A stretch of 64,000 bases of DNA from Malania oleifera (GCF_029873635.1 NC_080422.1:6293764-6357763); one strand, 5' to 3'; counted from the stretch's first letter, positions 36,497 to 48,500 are shown. Notes: a model not told the origin generated them from the sequence alone. Program-made: numbers and translations.

Positions 36497-36747
36497 TATT
36501 TAATTAATAATAATAATAATATATTTTATTAAAAAAATAAAAATTAATTTTAATTAATTAATTTTTTTTCTTTTTCTTTTTCTTTTAAATTCGATTAATT
36601 AATTAATTATTATTTTTATTTTTTTTAAATTCGTTTAATTAATTAATTAATTAATAATTATTTTTAATTATTTATTTTTATTTTTATTTTATTTTTTTTT
36701 TGAAATCAATCCACTAATATTTTATATCTCTTTTTGGGGTTTTTACA
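34180..36747 (-). mobile_element. Solo gypsy LTR M2, minus strand, with TSD
   Basis: 2568 bp, on minus TGTAAAAACCCC ... GGGACGTTACA, flanked by CTTTA (34175-34179 and 36748-36752). On minus, exon-like block 2 is 35699-35637 (63 nt) and block 3 is 34507-34443 (65 nt), each bordered by AG and GTAAG. It carries a tandem CGGCCTCGTGCCG array (35069-35295), the hairpin core (34771-34830), a G run (36356-36367), a TAA microsatellite (36425-36492) and TTCAGGAA (36411-36418) in U3. It is a relative of M1 and represents the youngest nesting level. Confidence 0.94.
35069..35295 (-). repeat. CGGCCTCGTGCCG tandem array in M2
   Basis: About nine units of 23-30 bp, each a short GC dyad (CGGCACGAGGCCG on minus) followed by ATAxATAC-like spacer. 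The matching arrays in LTRs B (59318-59470) and C (61862-61995) are in the other orientation. A minus-strand frame through it gives a repetitive peptide that I regard as a by-product. Confidence 0.8.
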
Positions 36748-36803
36748 CTTTACTTTAATTAATGATTATTATGATATTAATATATATAAACAAAATGGTG
36801 TGC

Positions 36804-36822
36804 AAGCTTCTTCAAGAAGCTT
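36804..36822. promoter_or_regulatory. HSE-like palindrome in G3 3' LTR, copy 2
   Basis: A second perfect AAGCTTCTTCAAGAAGCTT, about 70 bp from copy 1 once M2 is removed, and 22 bp before the CT-rich run that probably marks the transcribed leader. In the 5' LTR both copies are degraded. Confidence 0.4.
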
Positions 36823-36846
36823 GCTTAGATTTTTTTTTTGGAAGTG

Positions 36847-36882
<36 letters not shown>

Positions 36883-37546
36883 CTACGACTCTCTCTCTCT
36901 TTTCGATTCCGGGCTAGTTTTACGTCGGATCGACAACCAAAGCCACCACGACACTCCTGGCGAAGTTCTCTACAAGTCTGCCGGAGCGGATCTTTGGGGA
37001 AACGAAGTTGGATTTCATCCCAAATCCAAGGTAAGGCTTTATATTCAATATTTGGATTTTTGACAGTTGAAGAAAGTGATATATGCGTAAAAATACTGAA
37101 CTTTAATATTGGAAATTTTCAGTTCCAGGGTATTGATTGGGAACGTTGGGAATCATCCCTAAGTTGAGGTAAGACTTTTTAAGTCGAATTTGACTTAGTG
37201 GTAGTTATAGAAAATGTTGTACGTACGAAAATACTAAACTTTAATTCTGCGAGTTTTCATTTTCAGGATGTTGAGTTGAGAACCTTGTGGGTACGGGGAA
37301 GATTTTCTTAAGGGCTTTTCAGGAATTAGGTAAGGGGATAAACTAAGCTAGTTTTATTTTGAGAAAATGTATGTATATATATGTAGCATCTGGTTTCAGG
37401 AAAAATAAATATAAATATATATATGATTTATATTTGAAAAATACTGTTTAAATGATGATATGTTGAATACGTAGAAAATTTGTTTAGTGTGGCATGAGTA
37501 TAAAAATGTTGTGAAATGCCGATATGGATTTCTATGATGGAAAACC

Positions 37547-37920
37547 GGCGTACGGGCCGAGATATTTTTATATGTATATGTGATTTGCTGACGTATGGGC
37601 CGTGCTATGTGGATGAGATTTGCCGGCGTACGGGCCGTGCTATGTGATTTGCTAGCGTACGGGCTGTGCTATGTGATTTGTCGGCGTACGGGCTGTGCTA
37701 TGTGATTTGCCGGCGTACGGGCCGTGCTATGTGGATATGTTTGCCGGCGTATGGGCCGTGCTATGTGGATGAGATTTGCCAGCGTACGGGCTGTGCTACA
37801 TGATTTGCCGGCGTACGGGCCGAGCTATGTGATTTGCCAACGTACGGGCTGTGCTATGTGATTTGCTGGCGTACGGGCCGAGCTATGATAAAATGTGTAA
37901 TTCCGGAGTACAGGTCGATG
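37547..37920 (+). repeat. 12-unit GC-rich tandem array, G3 3' LTR
   Basis: Twelve units matching the 5' LTR array in number and in order of variants, with scattered point differences. No unit gain or loss has happened since insertion. Confidence 0.85.
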
Positions 37921-38923
37921 ATTTTCATGAAATATGTATATGTGAAAAAGGATATGATTGATTTGATAATTATTGATATGAGATATCCATGTATCATGAT
38001 TTTAGTATATGTATATGATATCAGAACCTGGTTGGCTTGGTCTAGGCTAGCACTTACACGGTACCATTGTTATGTGTCCATGGTCCTCGTGATCATGATA
38101 TCTGTGTTAACGCCGCTGTACGGAGTGGTGTGAGATTGGATGGTCGATGTGGTTATTTTCAAGAAGTGTGCTGTTATCGCCCCTGGTGTACGGACCAGTT
38201 TGGGTAGACCCATCGGACCTACAGACTACTATTTGACTTGGCAGTGGTATGCCAACCATTGTCAGGTCCCGCCTTCGGGCCACACAACCCAGTCATGTGG
38301 GGGTAATACACGACAACAGCCAGCTAACCTACCAGGATTGTTTTTATGTTATTATTATGATATGAGATGAGAAATGTTTATGAAAATGCAGTATGTTCTG
38401 CCATGTTTTGATATGCATATGTTTTCCCAGATTTGATAAACAGTATTGAATATGTTATGTATGGTATATATAGAACACAGAATACTCATGTTGCCACACA
38501 CTGGTATTAGTTTATTTCCCTTACTGAGAGGTGTCTCACCCGAAAATCTTATACATTTTTCAGGAGCCCCTAATAGGAGAGCGGGAAAAGCCCCGCTGAT
38601 CTAGATCAGTTGTTGCCCTCTTTGGAAGGGTAAGTTTTTGGTAGGGACAGTTAGGTTTTGTGGGGATTGTCCCTAGATTTCATTTTTAAGATGTATATAC
38701 TGTGAGATAGTAATTGTAGTGACTGTGGTATGTGTTATGCACATTATGATGAGATGTATATGATTTTATACTTTTTGCTGCGTAGGCTTCTGCTATATGT
38801 TTTGTTATATCCCTGGTGCCCACGGGCCCAGGTGGATTGTGACCTGCTGAGATGGAATGTATGATGTGATGATAATTTATTTATATAAAAGAAAAATATG
38901 TGAAAAAGGAGCAGGTCGTTACA

Positions 38924-41069
38924 CAGTAGTGAATTGGGTAAGGCAAGGAAATGTTCAAGAGGTTAGGAGTTTTTTGGGTTTAGCAGGTTATTATCAGTGC
39001 TTTGTGGATGGCTTCTCTAGTTTGTCAGGTCCGTTGATGTGTCTTATGCAGAAAAATGTGAGGTTTGAATGGACTGATAACTGTGAGCATAGCTTTCAGG
39101 AGTTGAAACAGAGGTAAGTAACTGCCCCAGTGTTGGCTATTCCATCAAGGGAGGACGGGTTTGTGATATACAGTGATGCGTCCCTAAAGGGACTTCGGTG
39201 TGTACTGATACAGCACGACATGGTCATTGCATATGCTTGTAGACAGCTTAAAGAATATGAGAAAAATTATCCTATGCATGATTTGGAGTTAGTTGCAGTG
39301 GTGTACGCTCTCAAGATTTTGAGGCATTATCTGTACTGTGGAAAGTACAAAATCTTCACGGATCATAAGAGCTTGAAATATTTATTTACCTAGAAAGAAT
39401 TGAATATGAGGCAAAGAAGGTGGCTAGAACTTATTAAAGATTATGACTAAACTATTAGTTACCAACCAGGGAAAGCAAATGTGGTAGCAGATGCTCTGAG
39501 CAGGAAATCAGTAGGACCAGCATTGGCAGCTATGGAGGTTCAGCATCCGATCCTGATGGATTTGGAGAGAATTAGCATAGAATTAGTAGAGGATAGTCCT
39601 CAGGCATTTGTTGCCAGTCTAATTGTACAACCTACACTAAAATGAGAAAATTAAGGCAACTCAGCGTGATGACACAGAATTGGCAGAGGTAATGGCTAGA
39701 GTGCGGGATGGTTAGGGAGAAGAGTTCAGCATATCAGATGACGGAGCCCTGCAATTCTGTACTAGGCTATGTGTTCCTGTAGATAGCGAGATTAGGAGAA
39801 CTATATTGGAGGAGGCTCACAAGTCCCTATACACCGTACATCTAGGCAGTATTAAAATGTATAGGGATCTGCGAGAGTATTTTTGATGGAGTAGAATGAA
39901 GAGGGAGATAGCCGAGTTTGTACAGCAGTGCTTGACATGCCAGTAGGTTAAGGCTGAGCTCCAGAGACCAGTAGGATAGTTTCAGCCATTGTTCATTCCA
40001 GAGTGGAAATGGGATCACGTTTCGATGGATTTTGTTACGGGATTACCACCGGTATGGCAGGGATTGAATACAATTTGGGTGGTTGTAGATCGTCTGACGA
40101 AGATCGCCCATTTCATCCCTATTAAAGTCGGTTATTCCATGGACAAACTGGAAAAAATATATGTTCAGGGGATAGTTCACGTCCATGGGGTACCAGTATC
40201 CATAGTCTCGGACCGAGATCCTCGGTTCACTTCACGATTTTGGAAAAATTTTTAGGAGGCTATAAGTACGCAATTAGCTTGTAAAAGTGCTTTCCATCCC
40301 CAGAAATGGCCAGATTGAGATAAAAATTCAGACATTAGAAGATATGCTTCGAGCATGCATGCTAGATTTTGGGGGTAACTGGACTCAGTTTTTGCCGCTA
40401 GTTCAATTTGCTTACAATAACAGCTATCAGACTAGTATCGGCATGACACCATACGAGGCATTATATGGTAGAAGGTTTCGTTCTCCTCTTTTATGGGATA
40501 AGGTAAGCGAGAGGCGAGTTTTGGGTCCAGAGATTGTACAACAGGCGTATGATAAGGTCCGACTAATTAAAGAAAGAATCAGTATTGCACAGAGTTGGCA
40601 GAAAAGCTACACAGACACTCGCTATCGAGAATTAGAGGTTAACGTGGGAGACCGAGTATTCTTGAAGGTAGCTCCTCTGAGAGGGGTTATGAGGTTTGGG
40701 AAGAAGGGCAAGTTGAGCCCTAGATATATTGGCCCTTTTGAAATACTAGAAAGAATAAGGTGAGTTGCTTGCAAGCTAGCTTTGCCGCCAACGTTATCTA
40801 GAATGCACGACATGTTTCATGTTGCTATGTTGAGGAAATACGTCCCAGACTCGTCCCACATAATCAACTAAGCAGAAATAGAGCTTAAGAATTCATTAGC
40901 TTATGAAGAAGTACTTGTACAGATCTTAGATAAAAAGATACAAGAATTGCGCACCAAAGAAATCCATCTAGTAAAAGTTTTGTGGAAGAATCATTCTATA
41001 GAGGAAGCTTCTTGGGAGTTCGAGGAGCAGATGAGACAGAAATACCCGCAGTTGTTCCAAGAGGGTTAG
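38924..41069 (+). pseudogene. G2 pol relic, second part (RNase H, integrase, chromodomain)
   Basis: Resumes at AVVNWVR after G3. RNase H follows ([13 protein letters not shown] near 39172-39210, [14 protein letters not shown] near 39468-39510), then integrase (TVHLGSIKMY near 39833; CLTCQ then stop near 39938; MDFVTGLP near 40025; [13 protein letters not shown] near 40207-40245; LEDMLRACMLDF near 40335-40370) and a chromodomain-like tail (VQILDKKIQEL, KVLWKNHSIEEASWE, 40916-41025). The acidic core residues in D-F-V and SDRDP are kept. Stops at 39115, 39391, 39448, 39885, 39945 and frameshifts near 39640 and 40308 disable it. Confidence 0.9.
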
Positions 41070-41311
41070 ATGTAATAAGGTAAAGTATAATAGTTAGATA
41101 GTGTTTCTTTTGCAGGTACAAGTATTGATTAGATAAGAGTAGTTATTAGTTTTATATGTGTAATTCCCCAGAATTTAGAATGTAACCACGGTATTCCTCC
41201 GCCATAAGTGAGGGCAAGTAATAAAATAAGTAGACCATTTGCCTTTATGAGATGATAGAAGGTAATACAAATAGTAAATTTCGAGGATGAAGTTTTATAA
41301 GGAGGGGAGAG

Positions 41312-41584
41312 TGTAATAACCCAAGAAATTCTTTCAGGCCTCATCGATGAACATAGGGGTTTCGTCGACGAGGGTCCTTCAGGATCTCATCGACGAAGAC
41401 CCATCTTGTCGATGAGAAGATACCGAGAGATGATTTTTGGAAGTTTGAAATTCGTTGACGGGGGTGCAGGTTCATCAACGAACTTTCTACATGACTCGTC
41501 GATGAGGTGTCGTGTCTCGTCGACGAATCCGACTCTATAAATAGCTAAAACTCGGATTTTTTTTAAAAAAATTTCAGCGCAGAA

Positions 41585-41623
<39 letters not shown>

Positions 41624-43464
41624 GTTTCCCTCCCCTTCTCTCTTCGATCCCGGCTCCATTTCTTACCGGATTAAAGATCTGAGGCCACCACGACGCTCCT
41701 AGTGAAGTTCTCTGCAAGCTTGCCGGAGTTGATCGTTGGAGAAGTTGGTTTGGAATTCATCGCAATCTTAGGGTAAGGTATTTTATCCAGTTTTTACCTT
41801 TCCCACAGTTATAGGAAATGTAGTATACAATGAAATACTGATATTTTGTTGTGGGGGTGTTGTTTTCTAGATGTTGAGCAAGGAACCCTACGGGTATAGG
41901 GCTAGAGTACAGTAGGGGTTTTCCAGAGTTCAGGTAAAGGAAATATACTATGCTAGAAATTTTTAATATGTATAACAAAAGATTATGAATAAGTATTTAT
42001 AAGCATGCAAATCAGATTATTTTTCTAGAATAGCATGAATATTATTTTTACAGCAAAATTACATAAATTGAGCATGAGATTTTGATTACCCAAATGTGTG
42101 GCATGAGTTTATTAGAGTATAGTATGTAGATTTTCCAGTATTACAGATATTCAGTTGTACTGATTATTAGAAATGAATGAGACTTACAGTATTTCTCAGA
42201 ATAAAATGATTTCTAAACCATAACACTCAGACAGATATACATATATTACAGATAGATATTACAGAAATTACAGACAGATACTACATATATTACAGATAAA
42301 TATTACAGATATTATAGAAAGAAATTACATATATTACAGATAGATATCACAGCTATTACAAATAGATATTTCAAATATTTTAAATAGATATTACAGATAA
42401 TTCAGATAGAAATTTCAGATATTACAGCTCAAATTTATAGTGTTATGGTTGCTTTTGAAATCATGTTAAAAGCAGTAAAATGATTATATATTTATATATG
42501 TATACAATATTACACGATATCAGATCCCTGTGGATATTACAGACAAAGTTATACAGGAGAGCACGGTACCGTTGCTATTTCAGACACGTGCAACCACATG
42601 AATTAGATAGTATGTGGATTTTCGCGTAACCATGCGAGGAGAGATTGCAGTCTCCCTAGCATGTTGGGTTGAGGCAGCCGGTTAGTCGATGATAGAGGTT
42701 AGAGATGGCTCGGAGTGATTGTAGTGTGCTAGATTGATATATATTGGCAGATGATAGAGATTGACTTGCCTAGTAGGCCAACCAGAGTAAGTCCAGCCTA
42801 CGAGCCGCACAACCCTATCATGAGGGGATATATCATGATATACAGATCCTAGGGTATAGTAGAAGTTCCTATGTACAAATATATCATACATCAGTAGTTT
42901 ATATTACTATATTAGCAGTACCTTCAGATAGCAAACTCAGATACACAACTATATTTTAAATTATAATTCATATATTCTTTACAGTTTATTAGCTTATTCA
43001 GATTACAATATCAGTATTATTTTAGTATTTCAAATGTATAACTCAACCGCCACACATTAGTAATAGCATATCTCCTCTTACTGAGTGCCGACTCATCCCA
43101 TTGACTTTCTATTTTTCAAGAGAACCAGATAGGCGAGCAGATCAGGCTCGCGGGTAGAGGTTATTTTGAGTTGCCCTTGCTGGAACGGTAGGTGTTTATG
43201 AGATACCAGTGGTTTGGGATAGTTTTCAGATTATAGTGACGTCATTGGGTATTTTTGTATTGTAAATATATTTCAGAACAGGGTAGTTATCTGGTATTGT
43301 ATATAGTAGTTCCTAGTTTTTGTATACCGCTATTTAGATATGCATGGTGTATAGAGTTTCTCCAGTGCTCCTTTGAGCTTGAGAAATTATCAGTAGTATT
43401 ACAGACAGAGAATATTTGTGTATATGAAAGAAAAAAAAATGTTAATAAGTAACAGGTCGTTACA
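41312..43464 (+). repeat. G2 3' LTR
   Basis: 2153 bp, TGTAATAACC ... GTCGTTACA, after purine tract AAGGAGGGGAGAG. It carries the palindrome array (41343-41524), TATAAATAG (41536), a CT run (41589-41621), exon-like block 2 (41871-41933; acceptor now CTAG), runs of ATTACAGATA-type short repeats (42230-42430), the hairpin core (about 42776-42830) and block 3 (43121-43187, then GTAGGT). Confidence 0.92.
41343..41545 (+). promoter_or_regulatory. U3 palindrome array and TATA box, G2 3' LTR
   Basis: Dyad cores at 41343/41364, 41389/41408, 41454/41474 and 41498/41519; intervals of 46, 65 and 44 bp are identical to the 5' LTR. The last TCGTCGACGA (41517-41526) ends 10 bp before TATAAATAG (41536). Confidence 0.65.
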
Positions 43465-43469
43465 TTTTA

Positions 43470-44430
43470 CCTATTAAAGTTAGCTACCCCATGAATTGAT
43501 TGGCAGAGATCTACATTCAGGAGATTGTTCAACCCTATGGAGTGCTAGTATCTATAGTCTCAGACCGTGACCCATAATTTAGATCATGATTTTGGAAGAG
43601 CTTGCAGGAGGCTTTGGGGTCTCATTAGCATTCAACACCGCCTTTCATCCTCAGACAGATGGTCAGATAGAGAGGACAATTCAGGTATTTAAGGATATGC
43701 TGTGAGCATGTGTATTAGATTTTGGGGGTAGCTGAACCCAGTATTTGCCACTGGTTGAATTTGCTTACAACAACAACTATTAGGCTAGGCTAGCATCGGC
43801 ATGACACCTTATGAGGCGCTTTATGATAGGAGGTGTCTTTCTACTCTATACTGGGATGAGTTAGGTGAGAGGTGAGTTTTGGGACCAAAAATAGTGCAGT
43901 AGGCGTATGATAAAGTTTAACTTATTCGAGATAGAATTAGTGCAATTCAAAATCGGCAGAAAAGCTATGTAGATACTCGCCACTGGGAATTGAAATTTAA
44001 AGTGGGTGACCATTTGTTTTTGAAAATAGCACCATTGAAGGGATTCATGAGGTTTGGGAAGAAGGGTAAGTTGAGTCCTAAGTTTATTGGCCTATTTGAA
44101 ATACTTGAGAAGGTTGGATTAGTTGCCTATCAACTAGCTTTACCACCAGCTCTGTTCAGAATACATAACGTATTTCATATTTCTATATTAAGGAAATACG
44201 TCACAAATCCTTCCCATGTCATCAGTTATGCAGAATTGGAATTTAGTGATGCTCAAGCTTATGAGGAAACTCCAGTATAGATCTTAGACAAGAAGGAACA
44301 AGAATTGCGTAATTTGAAAATTCAGCTAGTAAAAGTCGTGTAGAGAAATCATGCCATGGAAGAAGCTTCATGGGAGCTTGAAGAAGAAATCAGATAGAAA
44401 TACTCACACCTGTTTAGTGGGGTACAATAG
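43470..44430 (+). pseudogene. G1 pol relic, second part (integrase, chromodomain)
   Basis: Resumes after G2 at PIKVSYPM-type sequence. Integrase core shows VSIVSDRDP (about 43549-43575), QTDGQIERTIQ-type block (about 43655-43685) and EFAYNNN (about 43757-43780). It is followed by HFISILRKYV and a chromodomain-like tail (ILDKKEQEL, KVV*RNHAMEEASWE, 44280-44385). Stops at 43572, 43702, 43780 and 44278 and others break it. The final stop by homology is at 44428-44430. The purine tract GGAGGGGAGAA leads into the 3' LTR. Confidence 0.88.
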
Positions 44431-44708
44431 TGATTTGTATATTCAAATAATAACGGTTTTATTTTGTTTAGTACAGAGTGATGGATGTGTAAGTGTAATT
44501 TAGAATATAGGATAGGTAGTGTTTTTTATTTTGGGTGAATTTTCTTTTATGAGTATATTTGTAATCTCCCAATACTGCTTATGTAACCATAGTATTCCTC
44601 CGCCATAAGTGAGGATTAGTAATAAAATAAGTTGCCCGTTTTATGCAAAGAATGGTGTTCAATTTAGATAGCAAATTTTGAGGATGAAATTTTTTAAGGA
44701 GGGGAGAA

Positions 44709-46048
44709 TGTAGAGACCCGAAGAATTTTGGTAATTAAATAATAAAATAAAATAAAATTTTAAAGGATTTCTGCAGGGTCTTGTCGATGAACACAGGGCG
44801 CTCATCGACTAGCGTCCTTCTTGGACTCGTCGATGGGGACATTTGTCTCGTCGACAAGAAGTTACCAAGAGGGCCATTTTTAGGGCCTGAATCTCGGCGA
44901 GGAGTAGGCGTTTGTCGACGAGACTATTACTTGGAATCGTCGACGAGGAGACGTGGCTCGTCGACAAGGCTACGTGGACAACACTCTATATAAAGCCCAA
45001 AACGGACTTTCAATGAAAGAATCTCTTTCTCTCTCTCTCTAGAAATGGGTTTTTCTTACTTCTCTCTAGGTTTTCGGCTCCATCTCTCCCTAGTTCAATG
45101 ATCAGAAGCTACCACGGTGATCTTGGGGAGATTCTCTAGAACATAGCCGGAGTGAAATGTTGATTTGAGAAGTTTGGGAACCATCGCAAAACCAGGGTAA
45201 GTGGATTATTTGAGTATTTTCAGTATTACCCAGTTTATTTGAGCTTAGATTTTGTATTATATGAGAATATACTGGAGTTTTGTGAAGTAAAATCAGGGTA
45301 TTATATTCTCAGGGTTAGGGTATTTTGGGATCCTGTAGGAGTGGGTTGAGGACCTTAGTGGATACCTTTTCTGAAGCTCAGGTAAATAATGAATAGTTTA
45401 TAATTCAGAAGATAGAAAAATGAAGAATATTCTGGGTATTTAGTTGATTGACAAGATATATATATGAATAATATTTTCAGAGTTATGGAATTATAAATGC
45501 GAGAGGTGTAATTTAGAATGTTAGTAGGCGAGCTTAATTTCGAGGTAAAGAAAATATGCTATGTTAAGAAATTTTAGTTTTTATATGTTTTATTAGATTA
45601 TTATTCATATAATAAAATATTAGTATACCAAAAAATACATATTTCAGAGTATGTGAATTTAATTATTTAATTGTGTGGCATGAGCTCATAACAGATTAGT
45701 ACAGAATTTGTACAGTTTACAAATACCATGTTTACAGTATAGAATGATGAATTTTCAGCATACATATAGATAGAAATTTTATAGTATATTCAGAAACATG
45801 ATTTATAGTATTTCCAAGATATCATGATTTACAGTATATGTGCAGAAACATATATTTTCAGTATGTTCTGAATATCATGATTTTAGAACCATAACACCCA
45901 GATACTCAGATATTCAGACAGATATTCAGATATACATATGTTAAATATTCAGTCAGTTTTCAGATTTTCAGATTATTCAGATTAGTTTTACAGTGTTATG
46001 GTTATTTCAAAATCATAGTAAAAAAAATAGTAATATAGAAATATCAGT

Positions 46049-46087
<39 letters not shown>

Positions 46088-46373
46088 CCCTCATGGACCA
46101 GATCAATTTCAGAGCACGGTACTGTAGCTATATTCAATTTAGAGTGCAACCACATAACTCAGATAGTATGTGGATTTTCAGCAGTCGATCGTGCTTATGT
46201 TGTGAATAGACTCCCCGTTAGTTAGGGTTGAGGAGGCCGATCTGAATTTTAGAGTTCAGTTGACTTATCTTGGTCGGCCAGCCAATGATAGGTCCTGTAT
46301 ACGGACCGCACAACCCTGTCATGAGGGGTTAAATCATGACTTTCAGGTATCCATCAAGGGAAATTTTCTTAGT

Positions 46374-46407
<34 letters not shown>

Positions 46408-47025
46408 AATTTTACAGAAACCGTAGACATACCTATGAATATTAGAAGTATTATGAATAGAAAATTCTGAAAAACAGTTCATGTTAAATAACATAGGTAT
46501 GAGCTAAACTATACATTATTTATACTTGTTTTCTCAGACTCAGTTATTTACAGTACTTCTAAAATAAGATTTGACAATTATATAAACTCATTTGTCACAC
46601 ACTAGTAATAGCATATTTCGTCTTACTGAGTGTTGTCTCATCCCAATGATTTAACATTTTTCATATGATCCAACTAGGCGAACAGATCAGGCTCGCAGAT
46701 AGAGGGGACTACAGTACTGCCCTATTTGTAGGGTGAGTGTTTTTGGGAAGTTATTTTTGAGTAGTCCCTAGGTCCAGGTGAGGGCATTTTGGGAATGGTT
46801 ATGTAAGCATATTTTGGGATAAATTCTGAAACTCTAGTATTGTATATATTAATGTGGTTATATGTATCCTGCTTTCCGCTGCATAGGTAATTTATTGAGT
46901 TCTAAATTCCACGGTTCTTATCTGGTCTGTGATGATGGTTTGGTTTTATTAGAAGGTATCAGAGCAATGGAATTTTATAGTGTATATATGTGGAAAAAAA
47001 TGGCATGAAAAGTCAGGTCGTTACA
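44709..47025 (+). repeat. G1 3' LTR
   Basis: 2317 bp, TGTAGAGACCCG ... GGTCGTTACA. It has the palindrome array (from 44783), an intact TATATAAAG at 44987, exon-like block 2 (45313-45381), AT microsatellites (46054-46083 and 46377-46405), the hairpin core (about 46265-46330) and block 3 ending at 46732 before GTGAGT; its acceptor AG has mutated to AT at about 46664. It lacks the poly-A expansion of the 5' copy. Confidence 0.92.
44783..44996 (+). promoter_or_regulatory. U3 palindrome array and TATA box, G1 3' LTR
   Basis: First dyad cores are at 44783/44804; others include GTCGACGAG forms near 44916-44950 and a final CTCGTCGACAAG near 44957. One part of the array (the TCATCAACGA region of the 5' copy) is deleted near 44896. 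TATATAAAG follows at 44987. Confidence 0.55.
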
Positions 47026-47030
47026 CCTTA

Positions 47031-47560
47031 ATTGATGACTAATTTTGATTACGAGAAGGTTATCTATTAATAAGCACCTGATGGATAAGAAGTTATGATC
47101 AATAGTGCATAAACCTGGAGAGATAACTAAGAATTTTATGAGGCTTTTAAGTTCAAGGATGGGTTTAGGATTAAATGATATATAGTGTGAGATGGATTCC
47201 CCAAAACACAAGCTAGTGCCATTGACAAAAGGTATGCTTAAGTTTAGATATTCATTTTTAAGCGTGAGTTAAGCAATTTGAAATTTAAATACAAGGCAAA
47301 CATGCCATGTCCATTTGGAAGTGGATTTTTATTCAAGTAGCCAATAATTTCATATTTCAACTAATGAATATATGCATTAGGTTCATATTGGTTATTTTGC
47401 TTGAATTTCCGTATTGACTTAATTTTTTAAGATACTTAGTATGTAAAATTTTGAATAGTGGACATATACTATGTTTTTATATTTTCAGCCCGAACCACTT
47501 CCTAAGCCTTTAGTCAACACTACCCTCTATAGCTAATCCTAAATGCTAAGGAAGAATTAT
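47031..47560 (-). other. Sirevirus-like internal sequence, unassigned
   Basis: Between the G1 insertion and the gag relic. I see no recognisable domain on either strand. It belongs to the Sirevirus-like element by position; pol should lie here but was not found. Confidence 0.4.
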
Positions 47561-47564
47561 ATGA

Positions 47565-48500
47565 TCATGTAATTCCTGTTTGAGTAAATTCTTCCTTGAA
47601 TTTTAAGGGGTTTGCTTTCTTAACACCCCACCCAATTTTTTTGTCTTTGATTCTTGATGGGTTAGGATTAGGTGGTTCTTTGACTCTCCAAACCTGTTTG
47701 CATTTTACACCTTTCTTTTTAAATGGGCAATCAAATTTTATGTGCCCCTTCTTTTTACACAATACGCATGTGGTGTGAATATATGGACCGGAGGAGGTAC
47801 TAGCATAATGTTTTGATGCTCTTACAAAGAACCCCATGTATAGGTTCTTTCTTTTCTTATTTTCAATCCCATTATAACCTATGCCTTCTTTGTCTAAGGT
47901 CATCTTTTATGAGCCTAGAAGCTTGTCTAAGTTTTCTTTACCCCTAGTAAACGTATGAATGATTTTGGCTTGGTCCTCAATTTTTCTTTTTAGGTCTTGA
48001 ATTTTTAGATCTTTTAAACCCTTGCAAACACCTTATAGTTTTATGAATTCTTTAGACATTGTGTTTGCTTTACACTCGAGTTTTGAAATAAGACAATCCT
48101 CTTTATTATCACTAAAGATTTGAGATTTTAAGACATTCAGCTCTTTTTCCAACGTTTTATTCTTTTTTACTAACCTTTTGATTTTCAAATCATTTTCCTT
48201 TTCAACAAGAATTTTAATTCAAGTTCTTTTAATGATGTCTCATTCTTGTTTTTCAAAACAGTATAGCGTTTAAATGCTTTAACAAGAGACTTATGAGTTT
48301 TAATGTATTCTAATTTGAGTTCCTTAATGAGTTGGCATGCTTTCACTATTAGAACTATCACATGATTTAGAATCAGAAGCATCACAAGATTTATCACATG
48401 AATCATTACATGGATTATTTGATAAAGCAGAAGGAGACGAATTTACCTCATCGTCGGTTAAAGCAATAAAGCACTACTGTTCTCCTAAATGGCATTTTGA
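47565..48500 (-). pseudogene. Sirevirus-like gag relic
   Basis: On minus, an ALTDDEVNS-type block (about 48440-48475) leads into a serine- and aspartate-rich stretch, a Lys/Leu/Glu-rich coiled-coil-like part (48185-48330) and, at 47743-47784, a CCHC zinc knuckle (CVLCKKKGHIKFDC). These match the layout of Sirevirus Gag C-termini. Stops and frameshifts separate the parts (for example at 47904 and 48184). The final 47565-47903 frame is open for 112 codons. Function as Gag is established for the family; this copy is dead. Confidence 0.65.

Larger units (their letters stand above)
26315..38923 (+). mobile_element. G3, near-complete Ty3-gypsy chromovirus-like element nested in G2
   Basis: 5' LTR 26315-28802, primer site 28805-28816, gag 29106-30215, pol 30216-33651, purine tract 33893-33906 and 3' LTR 33907-38923 (split by solo LTR M2). 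A 4-bp CAGT flanks both ends (26311-26314 and 38924-38927), with the fifth base unmatched. The host G2 pol frame context resumes after it (AVVNWVR...). It is the best-preserved element: all domains are present with intact catalytic motifs, but about ten premature stops and one frameshift remain. Confidence 0.93.
33907..38923 (+). repeat. G3 3' LTR, interrupted by M2
   Basis: G3 pieces are 33907-34179 and 36753-38923 (about 2.44 kb without M2 and its duplicated site). It starts TGTAGTAACT after the purine tract AAGGGGGGAGGAA and ends GGTCGTTACA. It has two perfect AAGCTTCTTCAAGAAGCTT palindromes (34159-34177 and 36804-36822), a (CT)n run (36845-36887), donor GTAAGG at 37031, exon-like blocks (about 37128-37168 and 37267-37329), the 12-unit array (37547-37920), hairpin core (about 38240-38300) and block 3 (38564-38629, then GTAAGT). 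Confidence 0.92.
20951..43464 (+). mobile_element. G2, Ty3-gypsy chromovirus-like element nested in G1
   Basis: The G2 5' LTR begins TGTAATAACC at 20951 and the 3' LTR ends at 43464; TTTTA flanks both (20946-20950 and 43465-43469). The 5' LTR is split by solo LTR M1 (21823-24759). It then runs to about 25397, where an internal deletion fuses it directly to pol. Pol is split by G3 (26315-38923) and resumes at 38924. So the 5' LTR end, primer site, gag and most of protease are gone, and the element cannot transpose by itself. Confidence 0.9.
14381..47025 (+). mobile_element. G1, Ty3-gypsy chromovirus-like element with nested insertions
   Basis: The 5' LTR (14381-16828), primer site (16832-16843), gag and pol relics (17209-20950 and 43470-44430), purine tract and 3' LTR (44709-47025) form one element. 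CCTTA flanks both ends (14376-14380 and 47026-47030). Between 20951 and 43464 it is split by G2, whose TSD TTTTA restores the G1 integrase frame context (VDRLTKT...HFIPIK-type region). It sits in the Sirevirus-like element. Multiple stops make it inactive. Chromodomain-like tail and domain order point to the Tekay/Del chromovirus group. Confidence 0.92.
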
